This document shows, one piece after another, positions 11,561 through 24,699 of a DNA stretch of 64,000 nucleotides. Below the pieces are notes generated by a model. It saw nothing but the letters and a program-made list of their open reading frames with translations, was not told the DNA's origin and ran no database searches. The position numbers and the translations under genes are program-made. Source of the DNA: Homalodisca vitripennis (Eukaryota > Arthropoda > Insecta > Hemiptera > Cicadellidae); contig NW_025776832.1 in assembly GCF_021130785.1 (NCBI RefSeq), positions 207,012-271,011 on the forward strand, read 5' to 3'. Position 1 is the stretch's first letter, and each line of letters opens with the position of its first letter.

Positions 11561-13784
11561 TTAAAATAAAAAAAGTAAAAACTTTAAAATAAAAATTAAA
11601 AACATTGTATAGTCTTAGAAAAGATTAAAGCAAAATGAAAATCAGCCCAGTGTAAACTTACGAAATAAAATTCTCTTCATGTAGCATGTAATATTTATAA
11701 CTGTAGAGTATAATAAAAATAATCGTAACTACTATAAAAATATCTTCACGTATTCGAACAACATACAAATATTAACGCGCCTTCAAAATCAGATATAACT
11801 GTTATATGACATAACTTAAATTACAGTATGAATAAAATTTCTGACATATAAAACAAATATACAATGAATAATAAAAAATAATTCAAAATAAATTTTGCAA
11901 GCTAATTATCAACAAAATGCCTTTAGAATATATATATTTAAGCATTTTTTTTGTTTTTAGGACTAGCCATTTTCAGCAAGTTACCAATTGAAATTATAAA
12001 AAGTCATATTTTTAATATATTATGTTTTGAAATTAAAATTCAGTAAAACTCAATGAGAGGTGCAAACAAATTACGAATAATTGTAAAAATTATATATGTG
12101 TGTGTGTGTGTTTATTTATTTGATTGCGTTTGGTTTCTTAAAATCTAAGTTTATTGCACATTATGTGGTAAAAAAATAAATGTTCCACTCCATATTTTTC
12201 ACCTTTAACATCAAACATACTAAGCACTTTATATTAAAGATGTTTACAAGAATGGATTTTTTGTTGGGCATAGAAAGGAAATTTCTGGATTTTGTCAAGG
12301 AAGTGTAAAACACATTGATTTTTTAATTCTAGCAACAATGAAAATTAATGTTTTTCTGACATTTTTTTAAACTTCAAAACCCCTCCTTAAATTAGATTAC
12401 TACGGAAATACGTGTTTTTTCTAAATACGTGAATCTTAAATGACACAATTTTTAGGTTTTGGTCTTCTTCCATGTCAATGTAATTAAAAAAAACCTTATT
12501 ATCATAAATCCAAACCATTTTTACAGTCAGTTTAAGAATATATAATTAGGTCGGTATTAATAGTTTCTGTCTATGTATTGCATATGTGAAGTGCTGTTAA
12601 AGCGGGATTAATAGAGCATACTTAGCGTTTTACACGTGTATAAAATACAACATAACATTTTTCCTGGTTTGGATACTTAAAATTAAGTTTAGACAACAAT
12701 TTTAAATAAATAAGTTTTTTATAACTTAATTGTAATCGTAAATATAACAATTAATATACTAATTTTTTGCACAATTCTCAGTAATATACAAAAATAGCTG
12801 CTCATGCTGCTTCGCATTCCTTTCCTACACTATAAAACAGTTACGCAGGAATATACTTGTAAGCGTTACTATTTTCTGGAAATCTATTGATGTCCGATAT
12901 TCCCACACTTAAGAACGACTCCTAAATTTGGACGTCTGAATAAAAGCTAATGTGATGAATCCGGCCCAGAAGCCGAAGAGAGAAAAACCTGTCAAGAATC
13001 TAAGAAACACGAATATCATAGTTTGAAATATAACAGATACCCTGATATAACAAATAAGTATAGGGGTAAGGACCTTTGTTTCAATAATTCTATAAATCTA
13101 GTAAGGGTCAGGTGAGTAGAAGTATGAAATCAGAGTTCACAACATTTTAGAAATGAGTATATAATTAGTGTATTTTTAAATTAATAAACTATTGACAAAA
13201 ATGAATAAAATGGAGAAACGAACACTTACTTAGCTATCCAATATAAAATTACATAATATAGTACGTGTGTAATGTCTAAGTATTTGGTTCAGTAAGTTCT
13301 GATAATTTAGTTGTTTCTATTGACACTCTTTAGACTCATGGGGAAAAGAAACTCACTGGAACACAAGTAATATTTTGTCTTGTCAAACGAATTCTCAAAG
13401 ACAAGCAACATTTTATTACATATTTACATCGATAACCCGTTTCAATTACTACAATAAATGAGTCAGTGTAAACAAAAGAGTACTGGATAACATATGTTCA
13501 CATGAGTATTAGTCAACAGTTTAAAGTTACAGCATATAAGCTCGTGTCCCCAGATCGGCTTATATGATAGACCCACCGCTCTCGTAAACGTTCATATCTA
13601 GGATGGTTGGTGTTCCGATCATTTACTATTCCATTTTACAAATTTACTGTTGCTGTTCTCACCTTTCGCTAAAACTTTACATTTTTACTTGTTTGTCATA
13701 CATTAGTGTTTGTTTCAGACATTAAACCGAAAATAACCAATAATTTAACTAATTTTGCCACTTTCCATGAACAGTGAACCAGTG
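11561..13784. other. AT-rich DNA, nothing recognised
   Basis: Long AT-rich stretch with a short (TG)n run near 12097-12110. No open frame or repeat of note. Confidence 0.55.
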
Positions 13785-15763
13785 GTTGATATTACTATTG
13801 CAGCCAACCGTGTACGGTCTCGGACGATATGATGTAGGTGTAGCACACCACGTACACAAAATTAGCTGTTTACATCTAGTTATATGTGTTTATATTTATA
13901 TTACTATTGCAGCCTACCGTGTACGGTCTCGGACGATATGATGTAGGTGTAGCACACCACGTACACAAAACAAGCTGTTTACATCTAGTTATATGTGTTT
14001 ATATTTATATTACTATTGCAGCCTACCGTGCACGGTCTCGGACGATATGATGTAGGTGTAGCACACCAAGTACACAAAACAAGCTGTTTACATCTAGTTA
14101 TATGTGTTTATATTTATATTACTATTGCAGCCTACCGTGCACGGTCTCGGACGATATGATGTAGGTGTAGCACACCACGTACACAAAACAAGCTGTTTAC
14201 ATCTAGTTATATGTGTTTATATTTATATTACTATTGCAGCCTACCGTGTACGGTCTCGGACGATATGATGTAGGTGTAGCACACCACGTACACAAAATTA
14301 GCTGTTTACATCTAGTTATATGTGTTTATATTTATATTACTATTGCAGCCTACCGTGTACGGTCTCGGACGATATGATGTAGGTGTAGCACACCACGTAC
14401 ACAAAAACAAGCTGTTTACATCTAGTTATATGTGTTTATATTTATATTACTATTGCAGCCTACCGTGCACGGTCTCGGACGATATGATGTAGGTGTAGCA
14501 CACCAAGTACACAAAACAAGCTGTTTACATCTAGTTATATGTGTTTATATTTATATTACTATTGCAGCCTACCGTGCACGGTCTCGGACGATATGATGTA
14601 GGTGTAGCACACCACGTACACAAAACAAGCTGTTTACATCTAGTTATATGTGTTTATATTTATATTGATATTGCAGCCTACCGTGCACGGTCTCGGACGA
14701 TATGATGTAGGTGTAGCACACCACGTACACAAAACAAGCTGTTTACATCTAGTTATATGTGTTTATATTTATATTGATATTGCAGCCTACCGTGTACGGT
14801 CTCGGACGATATGATGTAGGTGTAGCACACCACGTACACAAAACTAGCTGTTTACATCTAGTTATATGTGTTTATATTTATATTACTATTGCAGCCAACC
14901 GTGTACGGTCTCGGACGATATGATGTAGGTATAGCACACCAAGTACACAGAACTAGCTGTTTACATCTAGTTATATGTGTTTATATTTATATTACTATTG
15001 CAGCCTACCGTGTACGGTCTCGGACGATATGATGTAGGTGTAGCACACCACGTACACAAAACAAGCTGTTTACATCTAGTTATATGTGTTTATATTTATA
15101 TTACTATTGCAGCCTACCGTGCACGGTCTAGGACGATATGATGTAGGTGTAGCACACCAAGTACACAAAACAAGCTGTTTACATCTAGTTATATGTGTTT
15201 ATATTTATATTACTATTGCAGCCTACCGTGCACGGTCTCGGACGATATGATGTAGGTGTAGCACACCACGTACACAAAACAAGCTGTTTACATCTAGTTA
15301 TATGTGTTTATATTTATATTGATATTGCAGCCTACCGTGCACGGTCTCGGACGATATGATGTAGGTGTAGCACACCACGTACACAAAACAAGCTGTTTAC
15401 ATCTAGTTATATGTGTTTATATTTATATTGATATTGCAGCCTACCGTGTACGGTCTCGGACGATATGATGTAGGTGTAGCACACCACGTACACAAAACTA
15501 GCTGTTTACATCTAGTTATATGTGTTTATATTTATATTACTATTGCAGCCAACCGTGTACGGTCTCGGACGATATGATGTAGGTATAGCACACCAAGTAC
15601 ACAGAACTAGCTGTTTACATCTAGTTATATGTGTTTATATTTATGTTACTATTGCAGCCTAGCGTGTACAGTCTCGGACGATATGATGTAGGTGTAGCAC
15701 ACCACGTACACAAAACTAGCTGTTTACATCTAGTTATATGTGTTTATATTTATATTACAAATA
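13785..15763. repeat. 109-bp satellite array (about 18 copies)
   Basis: Monomers of 109 bp are arranged head to tail. Each contains a CCGTGYACGGTCTCGGACG core, GATATGATGTAGGTGTAGC, a CACCACGTACACAAAA block and an AT-rich TTATATGTGTTTATATTTATA tail. Variants mark a six-monomer higher-order repeat of about 654 bp: the CAGCCAACC / ACAGAACTAGC monomer recurs at about 14894 and 15548, each preceded by two monomers beginning TATTGATATTGC. About half the monomers have CCGTGCACGG, a perfect 10-bp palindrome; the rest have T for C, which breaks it. Confidence 0.97.
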
Positions 15764-18700
15764 ACCATTTTTAAATCTGTTAGATGGGGAACACGATTAC
15801 ATTTAACAAAATTATCCATCGTAAGGAACAGTGTAATCAATGTGTGTGCGTGACCAGGCTTCATCGATTACAATCGTGGAAACCCGAAGGGAGTTCTGTA
15901 CCTCTGATCATCAGTTCTAGATCACTTTTATTGGAACAAATTTTCGATTTATCTACCCATTTAATGCCATTAAAAATAAATTTGATTAAAGATGCAGTGG
16001 CTGTAGGACATAGTAAATAAATAAATGTGACAATATATTACGTACAGTTTCATAATGCAACTTATTTAATTTCTTTGTAGTTTACCATATAATTACGAAA
16101 ACCGTACATAACTCTAGTAAACTTTGATTAATAAATTAAAAAACACTTTAAAATAAATCAAATTAACTGATTTTTTAATTATAATAAATATTTTCTAAAT
16201 TATTTTGCTGTAAAAGGTTTACGTGGCTTAATACTTTTTGGCGGAGTAAGGTATCATTCTATAATTTAAGGGGAACATACCAAAATTCTTTTTCCAACGT
16301 AAAGTTTGAAAGGTAAAACTTACAGCAAAGGATGTATGTATGTAGAAGAGCACATGCCGATGTCGGAGTCATTCACTGAGGTCTTCTGAGCCGTTTGTTG
16401 AGCACGTTGAAGGTCATCATAAACGTGAGTTTCATTGAATACAGACATATCTTAGAAAGAAAATAAAAAGTTATATTATTGTGACTCTTTATAAGAAAAT
16501 TTTAAAACGAATTATCTTATTTTATCATAGATTGAACTTAGAGTTGCACGTGCTGCGCATATTTAACATTGGGTCTACCAATGTTATATTACAGTGTTCT
16601 TCTCGATAAAGTTACGATGGCAACATTTGAGATCTAAGGCGATTGTAGCTCTAATGGATGTACTTACGAACCTATTCCCCAACCGTTTTTATATTTCAAA
16701 ATATCAAAATCTCGAAATTACCAAACTGAATCATTCATAATGATTCATTCAAGCAATATATATTAAATGACAAAAACATAATTCCATGATTCCTATCGCA
16801 TTTAAAAGTATCTTGGCAGGGGTAGAGTAAACTAAAAGAGTCATTCATGGTAGTGAATCCTTGACCTCCTCTCTATGACGTCGGATAGCATCTGGCTTCT
16901 TATCTACTGTGTTATAACCTGTACTACACACATAAAATATATTAATAACATATATAAAACAAGTTGTATAAAATAACTAATAAACTGAGAACAGCTTTAA
17001 GCTTTAGTCAAGATTTTTCGTTTTACTTTACACAAAAATTTTTAAGTATAAACTTAAAATTATCAGGTTTATTATTCAGTTATATTTAAAAGTTCTTTAA
17101 ACGATAGCAACCGGTTTCTTTACTTTCATACAAAATTTCTTGAGAATATTTAATTCTTTTATATTAAGTGAAGATTACGACACTAACGCTATCACTCGTG
17201 AAGGCACTATCAACACAGAAGGCGAATGTTTTTTTGAAGGCTTAAGAATGTAATGGAAAGAGACCAACATGCGCCCGCAGAGGTCGTGACGCAGCCTAGC
17301 GTGACTTCTCAGAACTAACAGAGCTAATGCAGCCACATTACTGTGTAACTAATACAATCAAAGTTGAACTGCCAACCAATTCATAACGTGCCAGGTTTTC
17401 CCTTGACGTTTTTCCTCTGTGGTTTTAAACAACCAATCAAAGCATAGTAATCATTGGTTTTTCCTCCTATTTCCTGTCTGATAATTTGTTAACATAACTT
17501 CCTTCTGCTTATTTCCAAGAATACTCATACTCCAAATAATGCATAAAATACGATCGCATCCGCTCTTGAAGTTAGTATTTTAGTACTCACTCAAAATTAT
17601 AATTTGTTTTTTTAATTGTATTGTATCCGGGCTTCCCACGTGACATAATTCGAACTTATATGCAAACATCCACACTTAAACAGTTTTAAATATCAAAAGA
17701 TTTCAGTAGTATCCTTTCTATTATCGTACAGTAACGAGAAAGCACTGTGAGTTCAAAATCCATAATACTTTCTCAGTGAGCACATATGGCATAATATGAA
17801 GGAACCTTTAAAATAATTTTGAAATTTAAGGAGGTACAGTTAGGTTAATATTATTAAATTGTTTAAACAACGCTTATGTTCAACTAGGAAAGCTATCGTA
17901 CGGAATTCCAGTTCTTTCGTGGAAGAAATACCACCGCCCAAATTCAATTAATTGACATGTTTAGGACTGTGATAAATTCTTAAAAGGAAACACCCAGCTG
18001 ACTGTATTTATTTGTATCCTCAACTCAATCAGATCATTAATGAAAGAGCAATCATCCATACATTTCTCCATCCGTCCAATCTTTTACATTCATAATATTA
18101 GTAAAATGTACTATTTCAATCTTGAAAATAACAACAAAATCGTTAATTACTAATATAACTAAATTGATACACTAGCAAACTTTTCAGTCACAAGATACGT
18201 TTTATTCATTCCAACGAAATATCAATAATTAAAAAAAATGCACGTACTGAATGACTTATGCATAAAGGTAAATGTAAAGAAACGAGAGCAGTAAAAGCTG
18301 ACGTTGAATTATACAGTCGGCCGGATCAGTCGGCCACATCTGTTTGAGGGATAACCTTTTGAGAGAAACATTATGACCCATCTTCCTTTCTTCCTTTTCG
18401 GGGCAAAATGCATAAGCGAGTAGAGTATAATATTCATAAAGTCAACTGTTTGAAATCTCGCAATCAGCATCTGTTTTACCTTGCGATTTGTATCTAAACA
18501 TTAAAAGTTTGAGATATAAGATACTGTTCAATTTACATTATAATATTTAATTGTAACTGTGTTAGAAAGTTGGTATTATCCGTTATAATTAAGATACAAA
18601 ATAGTATACGGGCATCGTTTTATATATTAAATGTATAAATATTCTTTAGTTGTATAATAATTGATTTAGGGTTTAAAAAACTTCAAGCTGTAATTGTAAA

Positions 18701-19613
18701 TAGTTTCGGATTAGGTAGGATGTGAATAACTTTATGGAATGTAACTCTAAATTAGTACTATAGTAAAGTGAAGCTTGATCATATGAAGTCATGCAGTTTT
18801 TTAATCAGAAAGTTAACTAACTTAGAGTAACTTAACGTAACATAATATGTGACATATTAAAATTTCAAACCATTATAACTTTGTTTCAGAATCTGTTTAC
18901 TCATCAAACATACCGTTCCCATTATGTTAACCTATCAGACCAGCATAAAAGTCCCAAGGAGTTATATGCTTCATTATTGACCTCAATGTTGCCTATATGG
19001 ATAGAAATGAAGATTCGCGTAACTAATACCTTATTCTCGAGTTATTTTGTGTATAGAAGCCAGAAGTACTGTTGCCTAGACCGTCTCGGTGATAAGCTTC
19101 GCTAACGCTCTGTCGGTAACACCTGTCAAGAACTACTCTAGAGACCCCTGAGTGTGTATTCTGTAATTAATTTTAAAGCTTAATATACGTCTGTAAACAT
19201 TGCGTATTCTGTTTTTGTAACTCCACTAATCACTAGGTAAAGTAATTATTATTCAAGTTCATTAATTTTCTTTTTAGTTTTGACTAAAAATCTTCTAATT
19301 AAATTGTCAAAAAGAGACAAAATACCTCTTATTTCATGATTAAATATAAAAATTTATAAACTGTTGATACGTTGGTAAATTTTACCCTATAAAACAGACA
19401 GTTGTTTAATAGATTAGCATAGCTTACAGCCACTAAAGAAGGATATTGTATACTATAGGGAAGGTACGAACACAATAATCCAGGATACGAAGCAGTGATT
19501 AATAAAGATCTGTATGCGAGGCATGATGAATGATTCCAAGAACCGCTAACCGCTTATTACATTTCAATTATTGTTGGAGACACAGTACGAGAACTGGTAT
19601 TGTTTTGATCTGT
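15764..19613. other. AT-rich DNA, no gene recognised
   Basis: Short frames at 15784-16020 and 18881-19105 show no known motif. About 17270-17460 is less AT-rich and holds several CCAAT/ATTGG boxes, which is weak evidence for a promoter. A short direct repeat CAGTCGGCC occurs near 18316-18340. Confidence 0.5.
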
Positions 19614-19678
19614 TTAGAACCGATGAGAATCTTTAACGCGGTTTAAAGAACTATAGTTGGAACTGTTATTAACTGTAG

Positions 19679-19812
19679 AAAAATAACAATGTGGGTCGAC
19701 CATCAGGGCGCTCGGGGTGTGGCGACGAGACTGGCGGACCTTCCTGTGGCGAAGATTGGACTGGCTGCACCTACGCCTACACCTATACCTATCAGCTAAG
19801 AACCTCCTTTTA
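19679..19812 (+). other. Small GC-rich island with an open frame
   Basis: About 19690-19790 is clearly GC-richer than its surroundings. On the plus strand it is open from a stop at 19676 to one about 40 codons later, rich in Gly, Cys, Tyr and Thr, with a CTACRCCTAYRCCTAT micro-repeat. It could be an exon fragment or a repeat remnant. No splice sites or homology can be asserted. Confidence 0.2.
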
Positions 19813-20539
19813 CTTCTAATATTCACAATTATTTTGAAATTGTTTTATATTGCTAAAATATGTTTTACTATTATTTAAAATACTTTTGTCTTACGTATAG
19901 AATAGAAGTAAACCTTTTTATTTATTTTTTATTCGCCTAAGTTGTGTATATGTGTTTGGGTGTGTGTGTATGCGTGCATTGTATGTATGTATGTGAATAT
20001 GTAATGTATACCCTTCAGCGAACTACATATTTTAGTTCAGAGTCTCTTACCTCAAAGTTGGAATACAGTCATACTATTAGTTACTAGCCTAATGATATTT
20101 ATACTTGATTTGAAATTAACTACATTCGTATTACCTATTATTTGGTCTTAATAAGCATATGCGTGTCGTATATATGTATGTATACTATATATAGCATACT
20201 TAATTCAAATATTTATAATTTATGAACCTACTGTATTAGAGATTATTACTATATGAAACAAAATATTTGCTCGGACATATTAATTCATTACTAAATTAAA
20301 TATTATTTATTACATATTTGTTTTATGAGCTAATCGCCTTAATTTTTAGTCCAAGTCGTTAGAACAGTTTTAAGATCCCCCCCAAATTTACTTTTTACCA
20401 CTATTTAAATTATTTACATTATTGGAGCTGACCAAGTGAGTAAATGAAAACTATGTCAGTACCCACGTTTTCATTGCGTGAATGTTTAAATAATAAAAAT
20501 ATTATCGATTTTTACTGTCAGAATATGTCTTTTTTTATT
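19813..20539. other. AT-rich DNA left of the non-LTR element
   Basis: No gene recognised. The 5' boundary of the following retrotransposon is not defined; base composition changes sharply at about 20540. Confidence 0.5.
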
Positions 20540-20565
20540 AAACCGTATGAGTGTGTGTGGTTTGA

Positions 20566-22581
20566 GTGTGTAGCCGAGTCTTGTGCCTGTGTCGCGTGTC
20601 GCTCCGCCTCGTCGTGGTCTTGTCACGGCTAGCCGTGCGGAGTCCTGACGCACCCGCCCGTGCTCGACGCGCTGTCGGTGCCTCTGCCTCACCTCCTCTC
20701 CACCATGCTCTTCGCCAATCACTGTCATCTTTCCGTTCTTTTCTTAAATTGGCTCACGTCAACGCTCAGTCCCTCTTCTGCCACATAGATAAATTCCGCA
20801 CTATTTTCGATTCCATTCAATTTGATATCATTTTAGTCTCTGAAACTTGGCTTAAATCCCATATAACTGACAAGAACGTTGAGCTTCACGGGTACAATAT
20901 TTATAGAAACGATCGCACTTCGAAGGGAGGCGGTGGAGTGGCCGCTTATGTAAAATCTCATCTTCCTGTATCTGTCCTTTACTCTTCCGATAACTCCAGG
21001 TTAGGGTGTCCTGAGTACATGATTATCGATATTAGTTGTAATGGGATACACGTTCTAGTGGCTGTGTGCTACAGGGCACCTGGCCTGGATTTTCATGTGG
21101 AATTCGAACACTCACTTATCAATTTTATGGCTCCTTATCGACATGTCATTGTGATGGGGGACTTTAACTGCAATTTACTGGGACCTGATAACTACGACAA
21201 GACCAACTTGACTAACCTCTTCCTTTCTTGTAATTTAATTATTCTTCCACTAAACGCCACTCACCACACAGCTACTGCCGACACATTGCTGGACGTTATG
21301 GCAGTTGCTGACCCGGATCGCGTTGTGCATCATGGACAATACCCTGCCCCTGGCCTTTCTCGACATGACCTCATCTTCTGTGTTTACAGACTATCCATTC
21401 CTAAGGCGTGCCCCAAATTCGTATCCTTCAGAAATTACAAATATATTGATTCAGATGCTCTTCTCAATGATGCGTGGGCTTTACCTTGGAATGAGGTAAT
21501 TCTAGCCCCTACTGTTGATCTTATGGTCAATAAATTTAGCTCTTTTGTTTCTTCACTTTGTGACCAGCACGCTCCACTGGTGACAAGGAGGGCTACTAGG
21601 CGGCCAGCTCCCTGGATCACAGATGATATACGTAATTTGCAGGCTCAAAGAGATTCTGCATTTCGTAAAGCAAAACGTACTAAGTCACCTTCTGATTGGC
21701 TAATATATAAAAGACTAAGGAACAGAGTCAAGCAACAATTTCGCAATGCCAAAATAAGATTTTACTATCTACAATTTTCTGTTCAACAATCAACAAAATC
21801 GTTATGGAAAAAAGTGAAAGAGCTTGGCATAGGTAAAGTTAACTCTGATAAGCCTATCTCAATTGATCTAAATATAATCAATAACTACTTTGTGGATATC
21901 CCAATTGATCTATCCGGGGCCCGTGATTATACCAATGAGTTGAGTGTTGTTCCACTTAATCGTGCTCGGCATCAGTTCTCTTTTGCTAGTGTGACTGAGA
22001 CTGACGTTATGAGTGCGATCTTGAGAATTTCTAGTAACGCAGTTGGAGCCGATAAAATACCTATGAAATTGTTGAGATATATTCTTCCCGTAGTAGTTCC
22101 TATTATTACAAATATTTTTAACAGATCTCTTTCTTCTTCAATATTTCCGTCTGTTTGGAAACTCGCTATTGTTCGCCCACTTCAAAAATGTTCATGCCCT
22201 GGTGACCCCTCAGACTTCAGACCTATTAGCATTCTATCAGCTTTATCTAAATGCCTTGAGAGAGTGGTGCATCAACAAGTATGTTTCTTTCTCGAATCCA
22301 ATAAACTTTTGTCCAACTTTCAATCAGGATTTCGTACTAATCACAGTACAACGAGTGCTCTTTTAAAAATCACTGAAGATATACGTTCGGCAATGGACAA
22401 AAGGCTTGTTACTATTTTAACGCTTTTTGATTTTTCTAAGGCTTTTGACTGCGTTTACCACCCATTGCTTCTTTTGAAATTGTCTAAAATCGGATTCTCT
22501 GATGGCTGTGTGGGTCGTATCTGTCGGATCGTCAGCAGTGTGTTAGGTCTAACGACAAAGACTCCTACTGGAAACCTGTGA
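20566..22581 (+). CDS. Endonuclease and N-terminal RT of the non-LTR element
   Basis: 671 codons. Residues about 61-280 are an AP-like endonuclease that nicks target [10 protein letters not shown] (N66), SETWL (E93), a [10 protein letters not shown] loop, CYRAPG, GDFNCN (D199, N201) and SRHDLI (H267; S-D-H is usual, so the Asp is replaced by Arg). Residues about 345-425 are a basic linker. Reverse transcriptase begins near 485 with [13 protein letters not shown], then [18 protein letters not shown] (550-555), [10 protein letters not shown] and motif [11 protein letters not shown] (621-630). The frame then breaks between about 22500 and 22520 and stops at 22581, before the catalytic YADD box. 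The first 55 residues are arginine-rich and may be chance translation; the true start may lie nearer residue 60. Confidence 0.92.
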   Translation: MCSRVLCLCRVSLRLVVVLSRLAVRSPDAPARARRAVGASASPPLHHALRQSLSSFRSFLKLAHVNAQSLFCHIDKFRTIFDSIQFDIILVSETWLKSHITDKNVELHGYNIYRNDRTSKGGGGVAAYVKSHLPVSVLYSSDNSRLGCPEYMIIDISCNGIHVLVAVCYRAPGLDFHVEFEHSLINFMAPYRHVIVMGDFNCNLLGPDNYDKTNLTNLFLSCNLIILPLNATHHTATADTLLDVMAVADPDRVVHHGQYPAPGLSRHDLIFCVYRLSIPKACPKFVSFRNYKYIDSDALLNDAWALPWNEVILAPTVDLMVNKFSSFVSSLCDQHAPLVTRRATRRPAPWITDDIRNLQAQRDSAFRKAKRTKSPSDWLIYKRLRNRVKQQFRNAKIRFYYLQFSVQQSTKSLWKKVKELGIGKVNSDKPISIDLNIINNYFVDIPIDLSGARDYTNELSVVPLNRARHQFSFASVTETDVMSAILRISSNAVGADKIPMKLLRYILPVVVPIITNIFNRSLSSSIFPSVWKLAIVRPLQKCSCPGDPSDFRPISILSALSKCLERVVHQQVCFFLESNKLLSNFQSGFRTNHSTTSALLKITEDIRSAMDKRLVTILTLFDFSKAFDCVYHPLLLLKLSKIGFSDGCVGRICRIVSSVLGLTTKTPTGNL

Positions 22582-23537
22582 ATCGAGGGGTGCCACAGGG
22601 CTCTGTCCTTGGCCCTCTTCTTTTTTCAATTTACATCGACGATTTGACTGCTATGATCAAACACTAATTTTTTCACCTGTATGCCGACGATTTACAAATT
22701 TACAACCACTTTTCCATTTCGAACTATCTAAACATTGTTGCTGACATGAACACTGACATTGACGCTATTGCAACGTGGGCCTTCAAACACGGACTGAAAC
22801 TTAACGAAAGCAAGACTCAAACTATTCTTATTGGAACTTCCAGACTTCTGAGCGGTATCGACTTGAACAACACTCCTACACTCATTTTGAACGGTCATCC
22901 TCTTTCATACAGTGACAAGGTCAAAAATCTTGGACTGACTATTACAAAAACTCTTAGTTGGGCCAATAATGTTACTGAGACTTGTGGCAGGATGTTTGCT
23001 GGTATTCATAGTCTTAAGCAATTTGCTATTTATTTACCTTTGAATTTGAAAGTAATGCTAGTGAAGACCCTGATTTTCTGCCATTTCAATTACTGTAGCG
23101 AAGTTATAAATGACATGACGGTTGAGCTTTCGGACAGATTACAACGTGCTCAAAATTATTGTGTTCGCTTTATCTTCAACCTCAGACGATATGACCATAT
23201 AACACCCTTCATCAATCAGTTACATCTGTTAAAGTTGAATCTACTCCGTCAGTTCCACATTCTCAGCATGTTACATTCTATTTTGTATAACGATCATTCC
23301 CCTTCCTATCTGTCTGAACGCTTTTCTTTCATTTCTGGAATAAGCAATTGGAATACTCGACGTGGAGCCTCTCTGTTATCTATTCCTGTTCATAGATCCT
23401 CTATTTACAGTAAATCATTCACAGTCTCTGCTTGTCGACTTTGGAATAATCTCCCGGATCATATTAGAGGTATTCGTAGTCGGGAACGGTTTCGGGGGGT
23501 GCTTAGGGACCATCTGTTTTGGGCCTCTTCGGGTTGA
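22518..23537 (+). pseudogene. C-terminal RT of the non-LTR element, frameshifted with an in-frame stop
   Basis: In a different frame from the first part, this continues the same reverse transcriptase. It has [20 protein letters not shown] (motif B region), a TAA at 22665-22667, then the catalytic YADD box at 22680-22691 and a frame that stays open to 23537. Further motifs are LNESKTQTILIG, KNLGLTI and the C-terminal region ending in a SACRLWNNLPDHIR segment, all typical of the family. The stop lies between motifs B and C. It looks like a nonsense change within otherwise well conserved sequence, so decay is recent. A shorter frame starting at the ATG at 22746 is only the tail of this domain, not an independent gene. 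Confidence 0.9.
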
Positions 23538-23836
23538 CGATATCGTGGCATAGGGTATGGGACGATGGCTTTGTATGAATGGTGATGGATGAATGTCTGT
23601 TAACTTCCTTGTAAGTTTTATTCTATGTATTTATTTTTAGTTTCATAGAAAACCTTTGTTTCATTTTATTACTTTATATAAATAGATATTATAATTTTCG
23701 ATTGTAAAATAGTAATGTAAACTGTATTGTGGCTCTTATTTTACAGTAATAGTAGAGTTTATTAATTTATGGTTAGGTGTAAGAGAGGACGTAATAGTCC
23801 TAACCTCGCCAATTGAATATGTTTTACGTTGTATTC

Positions 23837-23873
23837 AATAAAGTCATTTTTCATTTCATTTCATTTCATTTCA
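23837..23873 (+). terminator. Polyadenylation signal and TTTCA tail of the non-LTR element
   Basis: AATAAA at 23837 is followed within about 10 bp by at least four TTTCA units, after which the sequence changes to AATCCTG. Confidence 0.75.
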
Positions 23874-24699
23874 ATCCTGTTATTTAATTATCACTACTGT
23901 ACTGTACTCGTTACGTAAAAAATTATGGTTTCAATTTTACACACACACATGGTATTGTATCAAAGAATTTTGACACGAATCTTTACCTTGTTAGCCCAAC
24001 AGATAAACTTTGCACAGCCCTTCAGCAGACGTGTATACCTCTACAGTATTTTGACATGAATATCAGTTTGGCAGACCAAACAGTTGTGCTAGCAACAAAA
24101 CGGCTTGCAACAGTCCAGAGTACACTAGAGAGGATACGTGTAAGATTGCAGACCACCGGTGTATAATACTCCTGTATTGCGGCTCAGTGACATAAAAACC
24201 GCTCTTCCCTATTCCCAACACTGACGGGATGTAACAGTGGGCGGACCGTATTCCATGCACGTTTTTCAGTTACATTTGTATACTCAGCCTGCTCTTCTCC
24301 GTTTATGATATTAAATATACATATATACAAACCAACCAAAAGAAATATTCTTTTTATCTTGCTTGTATCGCTTAACATTAACTTTATTTGTACAATTTTT
24401 GAACACTTTCCTAATTTGTCAACTTATAACAAAATATTTTTAAACGATTTATATTAAATGTAAAATCTACAAAAATATATTTCTTTTTAATGTTTTAAGG
24501 CGTAAACTAGCGTCTTACCGCTTCGAAATACATTTATTGGTAACAGTTCTTGTGAATTTGGTAAATTATATAAACTACTAAGAACAAAATGCATTCTTAA
24601 GTTACAGAACATTTTTAATTGCGTAATGTTAAGTAATACATAAGTAATTAATCGAATCTGTTTTGTGTAGTATATGAAGGACTATCTCAATACAGTTTA
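23874..24699. other. AT-rich DNA, nothing recognised
   Basis: Around 24000-24280 the sequence is less AT-rich with two overlapping short minus-strand frames lacking motifs. No repeat partner was found in the window. Confidence 0.5.

Larger units (their letters stand above)
20540..23873 (+). mobile_element. Non-LTR retrotransposon (CR1/jockey superfamily)
   Basis: One element holds an endonuclease-RT ORF on the plus strand, a roughly 300-bp 3' untranslated region, an AATAAA at 23837-23842 and a terminal run of TTTCA units (about 23850-23873). A short-repeat tail in place of poly(A) is typical of CR1-like clades. No ORF1 is seen: the 5' end is truncated or not recognised, and no target-site duplication is evident. 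Codon use and GC content differ from the flanks. Two lesions in the ORF make this copy inactive as written. Confidence 0.9.

Noticed and set aside
13785..15763. Regularly spaced repeats as a CRISPR array
   Set aside because: The whole unit is repeated with no unique spacers, and the surrounding elements are eukaryotic.
20444..20728. Short frames on both strands overlapping the start of the non-LTR ORF
   Set aside because: They overlap a GC-rich start region and have no motif; they are shadows of the retrotransposon sequence.
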